Notes: generated by a model from the sequence alone, not told the origin. A DNA stretch of 64,000 nt from Lachnospiraceae bacterium (GCA_024691425.1 JAILNQ010000123.1:124001-188000), one strand, 5' to 3'; counted from the first letter of the stretch, positions 52,213 through 61,939 are shown. Made by a program: numbers and translations.

Positions 52213-53693
52213 CACAGTTCTTCAAGCGCCATTATCTCTTTTCTGAGCTCCTCTGCCCTGTCACCGACTCGCAGGACGCTGCTGTGTTTTTCATAAGCTT
52301 CCGACCTGAATTCCGAAAGGAACGATGACGCATCGGGATTGAGTGTAAGCTCGGTGACCAGTACCAGCATTTCATTGCTTTTGGCGCCGAAAATCTTCTC
52401 CATTCCGTCAAAAAGACATTCCGTCCTAGCAAGCACTCTGTCGGATTCAGACCGGAGCGCAGCAACTTTCCTGTTGTAGAGGTCTTTTATCGAACCGCCG
52501 CCTTCCATCAGCTCCTTAGCTTCTTTATAGAACCTGACTATTCTCTTATTATGCCTTTTCTCTGCGTCTGAGAGTGCTCCGGCTCTCGTTTTTTTGGAAA
52601 TGACTGTTTTGGCCGCATCTGCTAAGGCATCTGTTTTCTTCAGCGCTTCCTCCCCGTCAGAGCCTGCAACGGAGCTTACTCCGGGCCGGATCTGAACGAG
52701 CATCCTGTGGTCCTCGAGAACATCCCTCATTTCCGAGATTATCATGTCCGCAAGCAGTCCTGTAAGAGCGAGCCGTTCATCCACGGGCGCTGAAGATGCG
52801 GCCTTGACCGTATTATCAGAAAGCCTTCCGGAGAAAATCGCTTCCGCGTCATACTGCTTTTTGTATTTGTTATAAAGATCATAGTAGGCCGCAAACTCCT
52901 TGATCGTCTTCTCGTCAGTGATGTACTGGCAGATCAGGTTCTCATTCACGGTCTTTTTATCTTCTTCGTAAAGGCTTATGATGTCAGAAAGATCTTCCCA
53001 TCCTCTTGCCGTCACGTACGTTTTTCCGTACGCCGTCGTCTCCGCCTTGTAGAAGCTGTCCTTGTTGCTCTCTAAAAATCCCATTACTGCCCCGTGAAGC
53101 TGCTTTGCCGAAGCATACGCCTTCCATGCGGGGTAATCCGCCTCGACCGGTATGACTTTCATCCTGTCGAGCGTAACAACATCGAATTCCCTGACAGCCC
53201 TGTTGTATTCCGGAGGATTGCCGGCGGTCACTATCACCCATCCCGCAGGGACCGCATGCTTACCGAAAACCTTGTACTGAAGGAACTGCAGCATCGAAGG
53301 ATAAAGCGTCTCCGACACACAGTTTATCTCGTCGAGAAACAGTATTCCTTCATTGATCCCCGACTCCTCCATCGTGTCATATACGCTCGCGATGATCTCG
53401 CTCATGGTGTATTCCGATATCTTAACGCTCACATCCCCGTAGGTGCGTTCTTTGATGAACGGCAGTCCGAGCGCCGACTGTCTTGTGTGGTGCGTCATCG
53501 AATAGCTCACGAGCGCAATGGAAAGTTCGCTCGCGATCTGGCTCATAATGGCCGTCTTGCCTATTCCGGGCGCTCCTATAAGGAATATCGGGCGCTGCTT
53601 CTCGATGGGGATCCTGTAATCGCCGAATTCATCCTTCTTCAGATATGCGCTTACCGTGTCTTTGATATAGTTCTTTGCTTCCCTGATGTTCAT
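52212..53693 (-). CDS. MoxR-type AAA+ ATPase
   Basis: A 493-residue AAA+ protein. Walker A is IGAPGIGKTAIMSQ (near 38-50), Walker B is GILFLDEINCVSE (near 117-128), sensor 1 is VIVTAGNPPEYN and an Arg finger region VTLDRMK follows. This is the MoxR/RavA-like helical-insert group that works with VWA proteins as a chaperone or metal-insertion machine. The C-terminal 220 residues are helical with long charged stretches. The VWA gene is 20 bases upstream and the LRR gene is coupled downstream, so the three proteins probably form one complex. Confidence 0.85.
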   Translation of the reverse strand: MNIREAKNYIKDTVSAYLKKDEFGDYRIPIEKQRPIFLIGAPGIGKTAIMSQIASELSIALVSYSMTHHTRQSALGLPFIKERTYGDVSVKISEYTMSEIIASVYDTMEESGINEGILFLDEINCVSETLYPSMLQFLQYKVFGKHAVPAGWVIVTAGNPPEYNRAVREFDVVTLDRMKVIPVEADYPAWKAYASAKQLHGAVMGFLESNKDSFYKAETTAYGKTYVTARGWEDLSDIISLYEEDKKTVNENLICQYITDEKTIKEFAAYYDLYNKYKKQYDAEAIFSGRLSDNTVKAASSAPVDERLALTGLLADMIISEMRDVLEDHRMLVQIRPGVSSVAGSDGEEALKKTDALADAAKTVISKKTRAGALSDAEKRHNKRIVRFYKEAKELMEGGGSIKDLYNRKVAALRSESDRVLARTECLFDGMEKIFGAKSNEMLVLVTELTLNPDASSFLSEFRSEAYEKHSSVLRVGDRAEELRKEIMALEEL

Positions 53694-53713
53694 CCTTTAC
53701 CCTCTTTATGAAT

Positions 53714-54994
53714 CTACAGAACAACCTTTATCGCCCATCCGGGCACCGGAGGCCTGAAATCATCCTCCCTGTCAAATACGAACATGCAGTCGTATCCCGG
53801 CGGATTTTCCGGATATATGCCGTATCCGTCGGTAAAATATATGAGTCCCTTAAGGTCCGTCATCTCGCGTTTTGCAAGCATATTTCCCACATGCTCGAAC
53901 ACCGGGCGAAAATCAGTCGCTCCGAATCCCTTCACCTGCAGATTGTCTGCGATAGCACTCAGCATGTTCCTGTCAGTTATAACAATATCGCTCGTAATAT
54001 CGCTGTCGCACTGGATTATGTGCACGTTCATCTTTTCGGAAAATGATACGGACTCGGCAAGCAGATCGTATGTCCTTGCGAGAAATCCCTCCACGAGCTT
54101 TCCTTTGACTGACGCAGACGTATCGACCGCTATGACGAACTCCTTGATCTTCTTTTCTTCCGTGTATTCGAGCGGCTCGATGAGCGGCATGTCGCCATTC
54201 ATCTCAAGTCCGTACATATATGGGATGTAGTCGAACTCATCCGGGCTGACCTTTATCTCTTCCGACATTACGGCGAATCTTCGCACGATATCGTCAAAAT
54301 CATATTTCTTGCGGGTTCCCTCATTGAGATTCATAAGGATCGTCTCCCCGCCTTTTACGTCCTTCGAAAATGATTTCAGCTCCGCGGCAACCCGTCTTGC
54401 GATCTTCTCCCAGTCCTCAGCGGATATCGTGATCTCATCGCTATTAGCATCTGCATCTTCATAGTAATGCATGTCCATGGAAAAAAGCCTTGCGTATTCT
54501 TTCGCAGAATCCGAAGAGATCCCTCCGACCATGAACTCCCTGTACAGGCCCTCCGCAGTCAGTCTCGGAACCCACTTTATAAGCTTTGACAGAACGGCAG
54601 AAATGTCCGTATCCTCTTTTCGCGAAAATCCGCTGGACATTGACATTACTGCATTTTCGGCAGCTATGTCACAGGCGATGTCCCAGTTTTTTCTGTCAGC
54701 GATATCATCTCTTGAGAAATGCATGAAGATGTTATGAAAGATCACATGCAGCAGAAGCCTTACCGCAAAGCCGGCATCATCCCTGTAATCGGCAAGCAGT
54801 TTCGCAGGATTGTACCTAAGGCTTCCAACAGAACTCACATAGCCGTTAAGGCCTTCGTCAGCCGCAAGCCTTATCGCCGCAAGCGGCCTGTCGAAAAACC
54901 GGTACTTCACAACGATCGAATCTCTCGCAAGGGCAAATACTTTTTCAGCAAGTTCAGGTATTCTTTTGTCGCTGTCACTGCTTTTCAAATTCAT
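53714..54994 (-). CDS. VWA-like protein with a degenerate metallopeptidase domain
   Basis: A 426-residue cytoplasmic protein of the COG3864/DUF2201 type. The N-terminal part has LLHVIFHNIFMHF (His83 and His87), in place of the HExxH motif usual in this family; the catalytic Glu is Val, so peptidase activity is doubtful. The C-terminal VWA domain has a complete MIDAS: DTSAS (Asp291), GATDFRP and YFTDGYG. It is encoded directly before the MoxR AAA gene, the classical pairing. The start overlaps the truA end by 20 bases, which suggests coupling to truA. Confidence 0.82.
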   Translation of the reverse strand: MNLKSSDSDKRIPELAEKVFALARDSIVVKYRFFDRPLAAIRLAADEGLNGYVSSVGSLRYNPAKLLADYRDDAGFAVRLLLHVIFHNIFMHFSRDDIADRKNWDIACDIAAENAVMSMSSGFSRKEDTDISAVLSKLIKWVPRLTAEGLYREFMVGGISSDSAKEYARLFSMDMHYYEDADANSDEITISAEDWEKIARRVAAELKSFSKDVKGGETILMNLNEGTRKKYDFDDIVRRFAVMSEEIKVSPDEFDYIPYMYGLEMNGDMPLIEPLEYTEEKKIKEFVIAVDTSASVKGKLVEGFLARTYDLLAESVSFSEKMNVHIIQCDSDITSDIVITDRNMLSAIADNLQVKGFGATDFRPVFEHVGNMLAKREMTDLKGLIYFTDGYGIYPENPPGYDCMFVFDREDDFRPPVPGWAIKVVL

Positions 54995-55751
54995 ATCCGA
55001 CGAGAGTCAGTCCGTTCGCGGGTGCCGTATTTCCTGCCCGGGTCCTGTCTGCTGAAGCAATGATCTCCGGAATGTCGGAAGGCAGTATCTTCCCCGTACC
55101 GACATCTATCAGCGTCCCTGCGATTATTCTGACCATATTATATAAAAAACCGTTCCCAGTTACGTATATATCTATCTTTTTGTAGAATTCCCTTGTCAGG
55201 TCATGCATTACCTCGCCGGAATTCTCAAGGCGCATTTCATATATAGTCCTGACCGTAGAGTCAACATCCGCCGAAGCGCTGCAGAATCCTGCAAAATCGT
55301 GCTCGCCGACAAAATACGCGGCCGCGGTTTTCATCGCCTCGATATCGAGCGGATAGTGGACCCAGTGCGCATATCTGCTTATGAGCGGCATCGGGAACTT
55401 ATCGTGCCAGATGCTGTACCTGTAGGTCTTGCGGCAGTTCACCTTTCTAGGATGAAACCTCGCATCAGTCTCTTCCGACCTTCTGACAACTATGTCATCG
55501 GGAAGGCTCTGATTTATTGCATAGGAAAACTTTTCTCCCGGAATGTTCGAAGATGTGTCAAAAACTGCAACGGCTCCTTCGGCATGAACGCCCGCGTCGG
55601 TCCTCGATGCGCCGATCACCTTTATTTCCTCGTTAAGAAGCCTTGAAAGCTCTCTGTTCAGAATGCCTTCAATGGTCGGGGCGTCCGGCTGGATCTGCCA
55701 TCCGCAGTAGTCAGTCCCGTCATATGCGATTTCAAGCAGGATTCTTCTCAT
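54975..55751 (-). CDS. truA: tRNA pseudouridine synthase A
   Basis: A 258-residue TruA enzyme that makes pseudouridine at positions 38-40 of tRNAs. The catalytic Asp is in GASRTDAGVHAEGAVAVFDT; DGTDYCGWQIQP near the start and NGFLYNMVRIIAGTLIDVGTGK near 200 are typical. The ORF-track start is 9 codons earlier; the ATG at 55751 has GAGG 6 bases upstream. Its place after ecfT is standard for Firmicutes; the rplM-rpsI pair that often follows is replaced here by the VWA-AAA-LRR trio. Confidence 0.96.
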   Translation of the reverse strand: MRRILLEIAYDGTDYCGWQIQPDAPTIEGILNRELSRLLNEEIKVIGASRTDAGVHAEGAVAVFDTSSNIPGEKFSYAINQSLPDDIVVRRSEETDARFHPRKVNCRKTYRYSIWHDKFPMPLISRYAHWVHYPLDIEAMKTAAAYFVGEHDFAGFCSASADVDSTVRTIYEMRLENSGEVMHDLTREFYKKIDIYVTGNGFLYNMVRIIAGTLIDVGTGKILPSDIPEIIASADRTRAGNTAPANGLTLVGYEFEKQ

Positions 55752-55825
55752 GTTATCCCTCATCTTCCAAAGCACCATCTGGCGGATAAATGCCCATCAG
55801 CCTTACAGGGGAAATGACTTAATAT

Positions 55826-56626
55826 TCAGAATAAAATACCTACGGCTATGATCGCGGCAAGATACACTATCAGAACAGAATACGCGGCATAATCACGTCC
55901 GGTATAGCGAAGAGGCCTCATTTTCGTGCGTCCCTCGCCACCGCGGTAGCAACGTGATTCCATCGCTATCGCAAGATCGTTCGCGCGCCGGAATGCAGAC
56001 ACGAACAATGGCACAAGAATCGGAACGAGCGCCTTTGCACGCCTTATGATGTTTCCGCTCTCAAAATCCGCTCCTCTCGCCTGCTGCGCCTTTATTATCT
56101 TATCCGTTTCCTCGAGCAGCACAGGGATGAACGTCAGGGCGATCGACATCATCATCGCGATCTCATGCACCGGAATGCGGAAAAACTTAAGCCATCCGAG
56201 TCCCTTTTCAAGCCCGTCCGTGAGGTTCGACGGTGTCGTGGTCAGAGTCATCACAGATGATCCGACTATAAGATATACGAGCCGCAGCACCATGAATGCG
56301 GCTACTCTGAGTCCTTCTATCGTGATCGTGATCTTCCAGAATGAAACAAGTTCCCTCCCGGGTGTCAGAAAGATATTCAGGACGGCAGTGAATATGAGCA
56401 GTATGAATATCGCTTTGAGGCCGCGCAGCATGAAGCTTACCGGCACATGCGAAAGCACTATGACAGTAACGAGAAAGACAGTTGCCACCGCATATCCCGC
56501 AAAACTCTGGAAAAGAAAAAGAGAAATGACATAAAGAAGCGTACCGCTCAGCTTGACTCTTGGGTCAAGGCGGTGCAGCACTGATTCTGCGGGATAATAT
56601 TGTCCGAGTGTAATGTCTCTTATCAT
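55826..56626 (-). CDS. ecfT: Energy-coupling factor transporter transmembrane protein EcfT
   Basis: A 266-residue membrane protein with about six helices. The cytoplasmic coupling motifs are present: AQQARGADFESG and AMESRCYRGG, the two A-R-G/S-type motifs that contact the EcfA ATPases. It forms the module EcfA1-EcfA2-EcfT, which serves different vitamin-binding S components encoded elsewhere. It begins directly at the stop of ecfA2. Confidence 0.95.
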   Translation of the reverse strand: MIRDITLGQYYPAESVLHRLDPRVKLSGTLLYVISLFLFQSFAGYAVATVFLVTVIVLSHVPVSFMLRGLKAIFILLIFTAVLNIFLTPGRELVSFWKITITIEGLRVAAFMVLRLVYLIVGSSVMTLTTTPSNLTDGLEKGLGWLKFFRIPVHEIAMMMSIALTFIPVLLEETDKIIKAQQARGADFESGNIIRRAKALVPILVPLFVSAFRRANDLAIAMESRCYRGGEGRTKMRPLRYTGRDYAAYSVLIVYLAAIIAVGILF

Positions 56627-57481
56627 TCAGAAACGGCTCCTGAGCGCTCTTATTATCTCATTCTTTGCTTCTTCGACGGTAATGAGGTCAGTTCTTACAG
56701 GAAGTCCCATGCCCTTTAAGTCCGACAGCACTGCGGCAGCTTCAGGCACTGCAAGTCCCATTGCCTCAAGCTCCTTTCTGTTCATGAACACTTCCCTTGT
56801 CGGGCCGTCCATAACGAGCTGTCCGTTATGCATCACGAGCAGCCGGTCCACATGCTCCGCCAGGTCATCCATTGAATGTGAGATCAGAACAACAGTGATT
56901 CCGAGACTGTCGTGCAGATCGTCGGCAATTGAAAGTATCTCTTCCCTTCCGTGAGGGTCAAGTCCGGCACATGGCTCATCGAGCACGAGCACCTTCGGTT
57001 TCATCGCGAGAACTCCCGCGATCGCCGCACGGCGCTTCTCTCCGCCCGACAGATCAAAAGGCGAAACGTAGAATCTGTCATCTTCGATACCTACCGCCTT
57101 CAGAGCTTCATATGCACGCAGTTCGACCTCCTGTCTTTCAAGACCGAGGTTTTTAGGTCCGAAGCAGACATCTGTGAACACATCTTCCTCGAAAAGCTGA
57201 TGCTCCGGATACTGGAAAACGAGACCAACCTTACCCCTTAGGGCCTTCATGTCATATCCTTCAGACGCTATATCGACTCCGTCAAAATATATTCCGCCCG
57301 AATCCGGCTTCATGAGCCCGTTAAGATGAAGCGCAAGGGTGGATTTTCCCGACCCGGTATGACCTACGAGCCCTATGTACTCGCCGTCCTCTATCGAGAA
57401 ACTCACATCCGAAAGAGCCTTCTTCTCAAAGACTGTGCCGGGATTATATATGTGATCTATGTGATTGACTAAGATCGGCAT
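56627..57481 (-). CDS. ecfA2: Energy-coupling factor ATPase EcfA2
   Basis: A 284-residue ABC ATPase. Walker A is [13 protein letters not shown], the signature [17 protein letters not shown] and Walker [14 protein letters not shown]. The opening [18 protein letters not shown] is typical of EcfA2. It pairs with EcfA1. The start overlaps ecfA1 by 13 bases. Confidence 0.95.
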   Translation of the reverse strand: MPILVNHIDHIYNPGTVFEKKALSDVSFSIEDGEYIGLVGHTGSGKSTLALHLNGLMKPDSGGIYFDGVDIASEGYDMKALRGKVGLVFQYPEHQLFEEDVFTDVCFGPKNLGLERQEVELRAYEALKAVGIEDDRFYVSPFDLSGGEKRRAAIAGVLAMKPKVLVLDEPCAGLDPHGREEILSIADDLHDSLGITVVLISHSMDDLAEHVDRLLVMHNGQLVMDGPTREVFMNRKELEAMGLAVPEAAAVLSDLKGMGLPVRTDLITVEEAKNEIIRALRSRF

Positions 57482-58317
57482 ATCGCTTCGCAGAGCTCCT
57501 TTTTGGTCAGTATGCCGTCCGGTATGTTAAGTCCGGCGGTCTTCAGTTCATAGGCAAGCTTTGTTACGACCGGAACAGTAAGGCTGTTCTCTTCAAGTTC
57601 CTCAACCCTCGAAAAAACTTCCCTCGGCGTTCCTTTCATAACTATGTGCCCTTTATTCATCACGTATATCCTGTCGGCATATACGGCTTCTTCCATGTTA
57701 TGGGTAATGAGTATGATAGTGATATTCTCAACATCGTTAAGAGCCCTTATCGCTCTTATGACCTCCTTCCGTCCTTCCGGATCGAGCATTGCCGTAGGCT
57801 CATCGAGCACGATGCACTTTGGATGCATTGCGAGAACGCCTGCAATGGCGATCCTCTGCTTCTGTCCGCCCGATAGTTTTGAAGGGGATGCTTTCCTGTG
57901 TTCGAGCATCTCAACGGTGATAAGACTCTCCTTCACCCTCTCCCTGATCTCCTTAGGATCTACTCCCATATTCTCAGGGGCGAAGGCGACATCCTCTTCA
58001 ACAATGGTCCCTATCATCTGATTTTCGGGATTCTGGAACACCATTCCGACGGTCTTCCTGATGTCCCATATCTTATCTGAATCCGTTGTATCCATTCCGT
58101 CAACATAAAGAACCCCTTCCGTCGGGCGGAGTATGCTGTTCAGATGTTTAGCGAGCGTGGACTTTCCGGACCCGTTAGGCCCGAGAACCGCAACAAAATC
58201 ACCCTGAGCTATTTCCAGGCTGACTTCATCCACCGCGCGGATAAAACCGTCCACATCACCGTTCTTATCGCGCCGCACATATTCAAATACGAGTTTATTA
58301 GCATCAAGCAGATTCAT
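57469..58317 (-). CDS. ecfA1: Energy-coupling factor ATPase EcfA1
   Basis: A 282-residue ABC ATPase. Walker [14 protein letters not shown], signature [17 protein letters not shown], Walker [14 protein letters not shown]. The opening [33 protein letters not shown] fits EcfA1. I prefer the ATG at 58317 over the ORF-track start at 58362, which lies inside the terminator behind rplQ. No Shine-Dalgarno site is visible before 58317, and the terminator ends only about 16 bases upstream, so how this gene is expressed is unclear; read-through from the alpha operon is possible. Confidence 0.93.
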   Translation of the reverse strand: MNLLDANKLVFEYVRRDKNGDVDGFIRAVDEVSLEIAQGDFVAVLGPNGSGKSTLAKHLNSILRPTEGVLYVDGMDTTDSDKIWDIRKTVGMVFQNPENQMIGTIVEEDVAFAPENMGVDPKEIRERVKESLITVEMLEHRKASPSKLSGGQKQRIAIAGVLAMHPKCIVLDEPTAMLDPEGRKEVIRAIRALNDVENITIILITHNMEEAVYADRIYVMNKGHIVMKGTPREVFSRVEELEENSLTVPVVTKLAYELKTAGLNIPDGILTKKELCEAICRS

Positions 58318-58332
58318 GATATCGTTCAGGAT

Positions 58333-58361
58333 AAAAATGGGAGCCGCATATGCGACTCCCA
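58333..58361 (-). terminator. Terminator of the alpha operon after rplQ
   Basis: On the minus strand TGGGAGTCGCAtaTGCGGCTCCCA (with one G-T pair) is followed by TTTTT, 28 bases after the rplQ stop. This is a strong intrinsic terminator. The ecfA1 start codon lies 16 bases beyond it. Confidence 0.9.
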
Positions 58362-58388
58362 TATGATTTTCCGATCACAGTCCAAAGG

Positions 58389-58925
58389 TCATACAAGTTC
58401 AATAACAACTTCCATAGCAGCATCGCCCTTGCGGGGACCGATCTTGATGATTCTTGTGTAACCGCCGTTACGGTTCGCATACTTCGGTGCAATATCGTCA
58501 AAGAGCATTGCAACAAGATCAACGTTCTTCGTATTGCGCTTTCTTCCGGCCGCAGCTTCAGGTACTTCAACAACGGGATAGAGAACCTTCAGCATCTGTC
58601 TTCTCGCATGAAGCCTTGAAGGAGAATCCTTCTTGATAGACTTCTTTATCGTTTCATACTGAGTGACTTTCTTGCCGTCAACAACTTCCTTGACACGCTT
58701 GCCGTCCTTGTCCTTTAAAGGAATCTTAGCGTCAACTTCAACTGTCTCGTAGTTGTCGCGTTCCCTGACTGCAAGGGCAATGATCTTCTCCGCCTGCTTG
58801 CGGACTTCCTTAGCCCTAGCTTCGGTCGTGGTAATCTTTCCGTGGTATATAAGCTGTGTAACCTGATTTCTGAGTAATGCTTTTCTCTGGCTGGATGTCC
58901 TTCCCAGCTTTCTGTATTTTGCCAT
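58389..58925 (-). CDS. rplQ: 50S ribosomal protein L17
   Basis: 178 residues, about 50 longer than the usual 120-130. The core ([41 protein letters not shown] and [25 protein letters not shown]) is standard; the extra piece, about residues 65-100 ([22 protein letters not shown]), is the insertion known from Lachnospiraceae-type clostridia. It is the last gene of the alpha operon, two bases behind rpoA... stop, and followed by a terminator. Confidence 0.97.
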   Translation of the reverse strand: MAKYRKLGRTSSQRKALLRNQVTQLIYHGKITTTEARAKEVRKQAEKIIALAVRERDNYETVEVDAKIPLKDKDGKRVKEVVDGKKVTQYETIKKSIKKDSPSRLHARRQMLKVLYPVVEVPEAAAGRKRNTKNVDLVAMLFDDIAPKYANRNGGYTRIIKIGPRKGDAAMEVVIELV

Positions 58926-58926
58926 C

Positions 58927-59886
58927 TTAATCCTCTCCTTCGTTCAGCTGAAGACCTAATTCCTTCAGTTTTGCCAATACTTCTTCCAGTGACTTGCGTC
59001 CCAGGTTACGTACTTTCATCATTTCATCCGGTGTCTTGTTGATAAGTTCAGCAACCGTATTGATGCCTGCACGCTTTAAGCAGTTATAAGAACGGACTGA
59101 CAGCTCGAGCTCGTCGATGTTCATGTCAAGGACCTTTTCCTTGCCCTCAGGTTCCTTATCGATCATGACCGATACTTCGCGGGCGCTCTCTGAAAGGTTG
59201 ATGAACTGAGCAAGATGCTCAGAAAGAACCTTAGCCGCAAGGCTTACTCCCTCATCGGGGCCGAGCGTTCCGTTCGTGTACACGTCAAGCGTAAGCTTGT
59301 CATAGTCTGTAACCTGACCTACACGGGTATTCTGGACTGTCATATTAACACGCTCGATCGGCGTATAAATACTGTCAACTGCGATTACTCCTATAGGAAG
59401 CTCATCGTTCTTATTCTTGTCAGCTCCGACATAGCCACGTCCTTTTGTGATCGTGAGCTCCATGTAGAGCTTGCTGTCTGCACCGCCGTTGAGCGTTGCT
59501 ATCTTTGTCTCGGGATTGAGGATTTCGATATCCTGATCCACTCGTATATCCGCTGCCGTAACAGTTCCTTCTCCTTCAAACTCAAGAACCGCTATCTTGG
59601 GTTCGTTTGACGAGGAGTTGTTACGGATGGCGAGACTCTTGATGTTCATGATGATCTCGGTAACGTCTTCCTTAACGCCGGGTATTGATGAGAATTCATG
59701 CAGAACGCCGTCAATCTTGATCTGGCTTACTGCCGCACCCGGAAGGGATGAAAGCATGATCCGGCGGAGAGAATTGCCAAGCGTAGTACCATAACCTCTC
59801 TCGAGAGGCTCTACAACAAATCTTCCGTATCTCTTATCTTCGGATATTTCTGCAATTTCTATTCTCGGCTTTTCAAAATCGAACAT
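58927..59886 (-). CDS. rpoA: DNA-directed RNA polymerase alpha subunit
   Basis: 319 residues, normal length. The N-terminal dimerisation domain ([28 protein letters not shown]) spans about 1-230 and the C-terminal DNA/activator-binding domain about 250-315 ([26 protein letters not shown] and [11 protein letters not shown]). It lies one base before rplQ and 28 bases after rpsD. Confidence 0.98.
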   Translation of the reverse strand: MFDFEKPRIEIAEISEDKRYGRFVVEPLERGYGTTLGNSLRRIMLSSLPGAAVSQIKIDGVLHEFSSIPGVKEDVTEIIMNIKSLAIRNNSSSNEPKIAVLEFEGEGTVTAADIRVDQDIEILNPETKIATLNGGADSKLYMELTITKGRGYVGADKNKNDELPIGVIAVDSIYTPIERVNMTVQNTRVGQVTDYDKLTLDVYTNGTLGPDEGVSLAAKVLSEHLAQFINLSESAREVSVMIDKEPEGKEKVLDMNIDELELSVRSYNCLKRAGINTVAELINKTPDEMMKVRNLGRKSLEEVLAKLKELGLQLNEGED

Positions 59887-59914
59887 AAAATATCTCCTCT
59901 CTTTACGATACGAA

Positions 59915-60508
59915 TTACTTTGAATACAACTCGACTATAAGCATTTCGTCAACGGGAACATCGATCTCTTCACGCGTAGGGAATGCTTTAACGGTTCCTT
60001 TCAAATTCTCCTGGTCAACATCAAGCCATGCGGGAACGATCCTTCCGCCTGCGGACTCGATGATATCCTTGTATCTTACAGAGTCTTTTTTGCTCTCTCT
60101 GATCTCGATAACATCTCCTGCCTTTACAAGGTATGAAGGGATGTTAACGACTTTGCCGTTTACCGTGACCTGCTTGTGGTCAACGATCTGACGAGCTTCT
60201 CTTCTTGTCCTTGCGAATGCAAGTCTGAAGATAACGTTATCAAGTCTTCTCTCAAGCATGATCATAAGGTTCTCACCTGTCATGCCCTTCATTCTGTCAG
60301 CCTTCTCATAATAGTTACGGAAAGGCTTCTCGAGAACTCCGTAGATGAACTTTGCCTTCTGCTTCTCGCGGAGCTGAAGTCCGTATTCGCTCATCTTTCT
60401 GCCTGACCTTGTCAGGGTTCTTCTTGACTTTTTATCATAGCCTAATACCGTCGGCTCTAAGCCGAGGGATCTGCATCTTTTCAATACAGGAACTCTATTG
60501 ACTGCCAT
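59915..60508 (-). CDS. rpsD: 30S ribosomal protein S4
   Basis: 197 residues with the S4 domain ([35 protein letters not shown]). It binds 16S rRNA early in assembly and in many bacteria represses its operon. It begins [19 protein letters not shown], without the zinc-knuckle cysteines of some S4 forms (C- type). Confidence 0.97.
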   Translation of the reverse strand: MAVNRVPVLKRCRSLGLEPTVLGYDKKSRRTLTRSGRKMSEYGLQLREKQKAKFIYGVLEKPFRNYYEKADRMKGMTGENLMIMLERRLDNVIFRLAFARTRREARQIVDHKQVTVNGKVVNIPSYLVKAGDVIEIRESKKDSVRYKDIIESAGGRIVPAWLDVDQENLKGTVKAFPTREEIDVPVDEMLIVELYSK

Positions 60509-60574
60509 TTTAATCCTCCATATTGTTAATGACTTTTCTCAATCATATTTCATGATGAACCGAACTTATGGTCA

Positions 60575-60967
60575 TCATACTCTTCTGCGCTTAGGCGGAC
60601 GGCATCCGTTATGAGGAACCGGAGTTACGTCCTTGATCGATACTACTTCAAGACCTGTTGCCTGAAGAGCACGGATTGCTGCCTCACGTCCCGAACCGGG
60701 ACCCTTTACGAAAACATCGACATACTTAAGGCCATGAACAAGAGCTGCCTTTGTTGCTGTCTCTGCCGCTACCTGCGCAGCGTAAGGAGTAGATTTCCTT
60801 GAACCTCTGAAGCCAAGGCCGCCGGCACTTGCCCAACTCAGAGCGTTACCTTCAAGATCTGTAAGCGTAACGATCGTGTTGTTGAAAGATGCCTGGATAT
60901 GAGCCTGTCCACGTTCAACGTTTTTCTTGACACGTCTTTTAACTGCTTTCTTTGTTGTTTTTGCCAT
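60575..60967 (-). CDS. rpsK: 30S ribosomal protein S11
   Basis: 130 residues; [46 protein letters not shown] and the C-terminal [18 protein letters not shown] are diagnostic. It forms the platform of the small subunit. It follows rpsM by 55 bases. Confidence 0.98.
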   Translation of the reverse strand: MAKTTKKAVKRRVKKNVERGQAHIQASFNNTIVTLTDLEGNALSWASAGGLGFRGSRKSTPYAAQVAAETATKAALVHGLKYVDVFVKGPGSGREAAIRALQATGLEVVSIKDVTPVPHNGCRPPKRRRV

Positions 60968-61022
60968 TTAAACTAACCTACTTTCCGAATATTCATTCCC
61001 CTTCGGGGAAAATCATTGCCAA

Positions 61023-61391
61023 TTACTTCTTCTTGCCCGCTACCGTACGCTTCGGACCCTTACGCGTCCTTGCGTTGTTCTTCGTGTTCTGTCCGCGGAC
61101 CGGAAGTCCTTTTCTGTGGCGGATGCCTCTGTAGCAGCCAATTTCCTGGAGTCTCTTGATATTGAGTGCAACCTCTCTCTTGAGGTCACCTTCTACCATG
61201 TATTCAGCATCGATTATGTCGCTGATCTTCTTAACTTCCTCGTCCGTAAGGTCACGGCAACGAGTATCAGGATTAACCTTTGCCTTTTCCAGAATCTTTG
61301 TAGCCGTAGGTCTGCCTATACCGTACACATATGTAAGGCCGATCTCTACTCGCTTGTCTCTTGGTAAATCCACACCGGAAATACGAGCCAT
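61023..61391 (-). CDS. rpsM: 30S ribosomal protein S13
   Basis: 122 residues starting [26 protein letters not shown]. It binds the head of the 30S subunit and contacts tRNA. The ORF track extends 29 codons upstream into the structured spacer; GAGGT, 7 bases before the ATG at 61391, and the conserved N-terminus show the true start. Confidence 0.98.
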   Translation of the reverse strand: MARISGVDLPRDKRVEIGLTYVYGIGRPTATKILEKAKVNPDTRCRDLTDEEVKKISDIIDAEYMVEGDLKREVALNIKRLQEIGCYRGIRHRKGLPVRGQNTKNNARTRKGPKRTVAGKKK

Positions 61392-61730
61392 TCTTTTTAC
61401 CTCTTTTCTTTTCTCTTGCGTTAACGTTACTAATTGAATGGAACATGTTGAGCAATGCTCGCATATTCTTCCGGGCAATCCCGGATGTTTCCTGCCTTCA
61501 GGATCCTTGGGGCCCTCCTTCTGTCGGTCGCTCGCCCATTTTAAATCCGACTCCGTCGGATGGGGGCTCGCGGTGCAGCCAGGATCTTCCCATCTTCGAT
61601 GGGCCCCTCCTACCAGCAGGTTTCAATCGTAGATAGCTCTTCGGTGGGTTATTCCAAAAACTATCTATGTTTTTGTGATCTTCCTTTGACGGAAGGACGA
61701 TCACATCAGCCGCTTGTTGCGTTCGGGCTT
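61392..61730 (-). ncRNA. Hairpin-rich spacer between rpmJ and rpsM, candidate structured RNA
   Basis: The 339 bases between two genes that are usually 20-80 bases apart hold no convincing gene. On the transcribed (minus) strand the order of perfect or near-perfect stems is: TGTGATC/GATCACA with inner TCCTT/AAGGA (61674-61705), TAGATAG/CTATCTA (61630-61667), CCCATC-gaa-GATGGG (61589-61603), ATCCGAC-gga-GTCGGAT (61545-61561) inside CCCAT/ATGGG, and TCCGGG-attg-CCCGGA (61470-61485). GGGGCCC and GGGCCCC words add a possible long-range pairing. It may be a cis-acting regulator, an independent RNA or a mobile palindromic repeat. I could not match it to a known riboswitch or leader. Confidence 0.55.
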
Positions 61731-61844
61731 TTAGCCCTGTCTCTGCTTGTGCTTAGGGTTCTCGCAGATGATTCTGATCTTACCCTTTCTCTTAATGACT
61801 TTGCACTTGTCGCAGATCGGTTTTACAGAAGATCTTACTTTCAT
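61731..61844 (-). CDS. rpmJ: 50S ribosomal protein L36
   Basis: 37 residues, below the limit of the ORF track: [20 protein letters not shown], then [17 protein letters not shown]. The zinc ligands Cys11, Cys14, Cys27 and His32 are all present, so it is the zinc-binding (C+) form. AGGAGG lies 7 bases before the ATG. It is transcribed from the promoter at 61879-61907. Confidence 0.97.
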   Translation of the reverse strand: MKVRSSVKPICDKCKVIKRKGKIRIICENPKHKQRQG

Positions 61845-61878
61845 TTTTTTCCTCCTTCTTGAAAACAGACCGCTATAT

Positions 61879-61907
61879 ATTTTAACACCAAAGGCGCTAA
61901 AATTCAA
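61879..61907 (-). promoter_or_regulatory. Promoter of the rpmJ-rplQ operon
   Basis: Minus strand TTGAAT (61902-61907), exactly 17 bases, TAAAAT (61879-61884), with TG one base upstream (extended -10). It lies in the infA-rpmJ gap and would give a start near 61872, 28 bases before the rpmJ ATG. Confidence 0.75.
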
Positions 61908-61939
61908 TAAAAATCTGAACTACAGCATGTTGTATGCGA

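Noticed and set aside
61392-61478. N-terminal extension of rpsM to 151 residues
   Set aside because: S13 starts conserved at [10 protein letters not shown], with a ribosome site directly upstream; the extension is spacer sequence.
61498-61704. 68-residue minus-strand ORF in the rpmJ-rpsM spacer
   Set aside because: No Shine-Dalgarno site; its codons fall in perfect hairpin stems. The region is better read as structured RNA.
61392-61730. T-box, hammerhead or known riboswitch in the rpmJ-rpsM spacer
   Set aside because: CTGATG and GCACCGCG words look suggestive, but the full conserved cores (CUGAUGA with GAAA; the T-box AGGGUGGNACCGCG) are absent.
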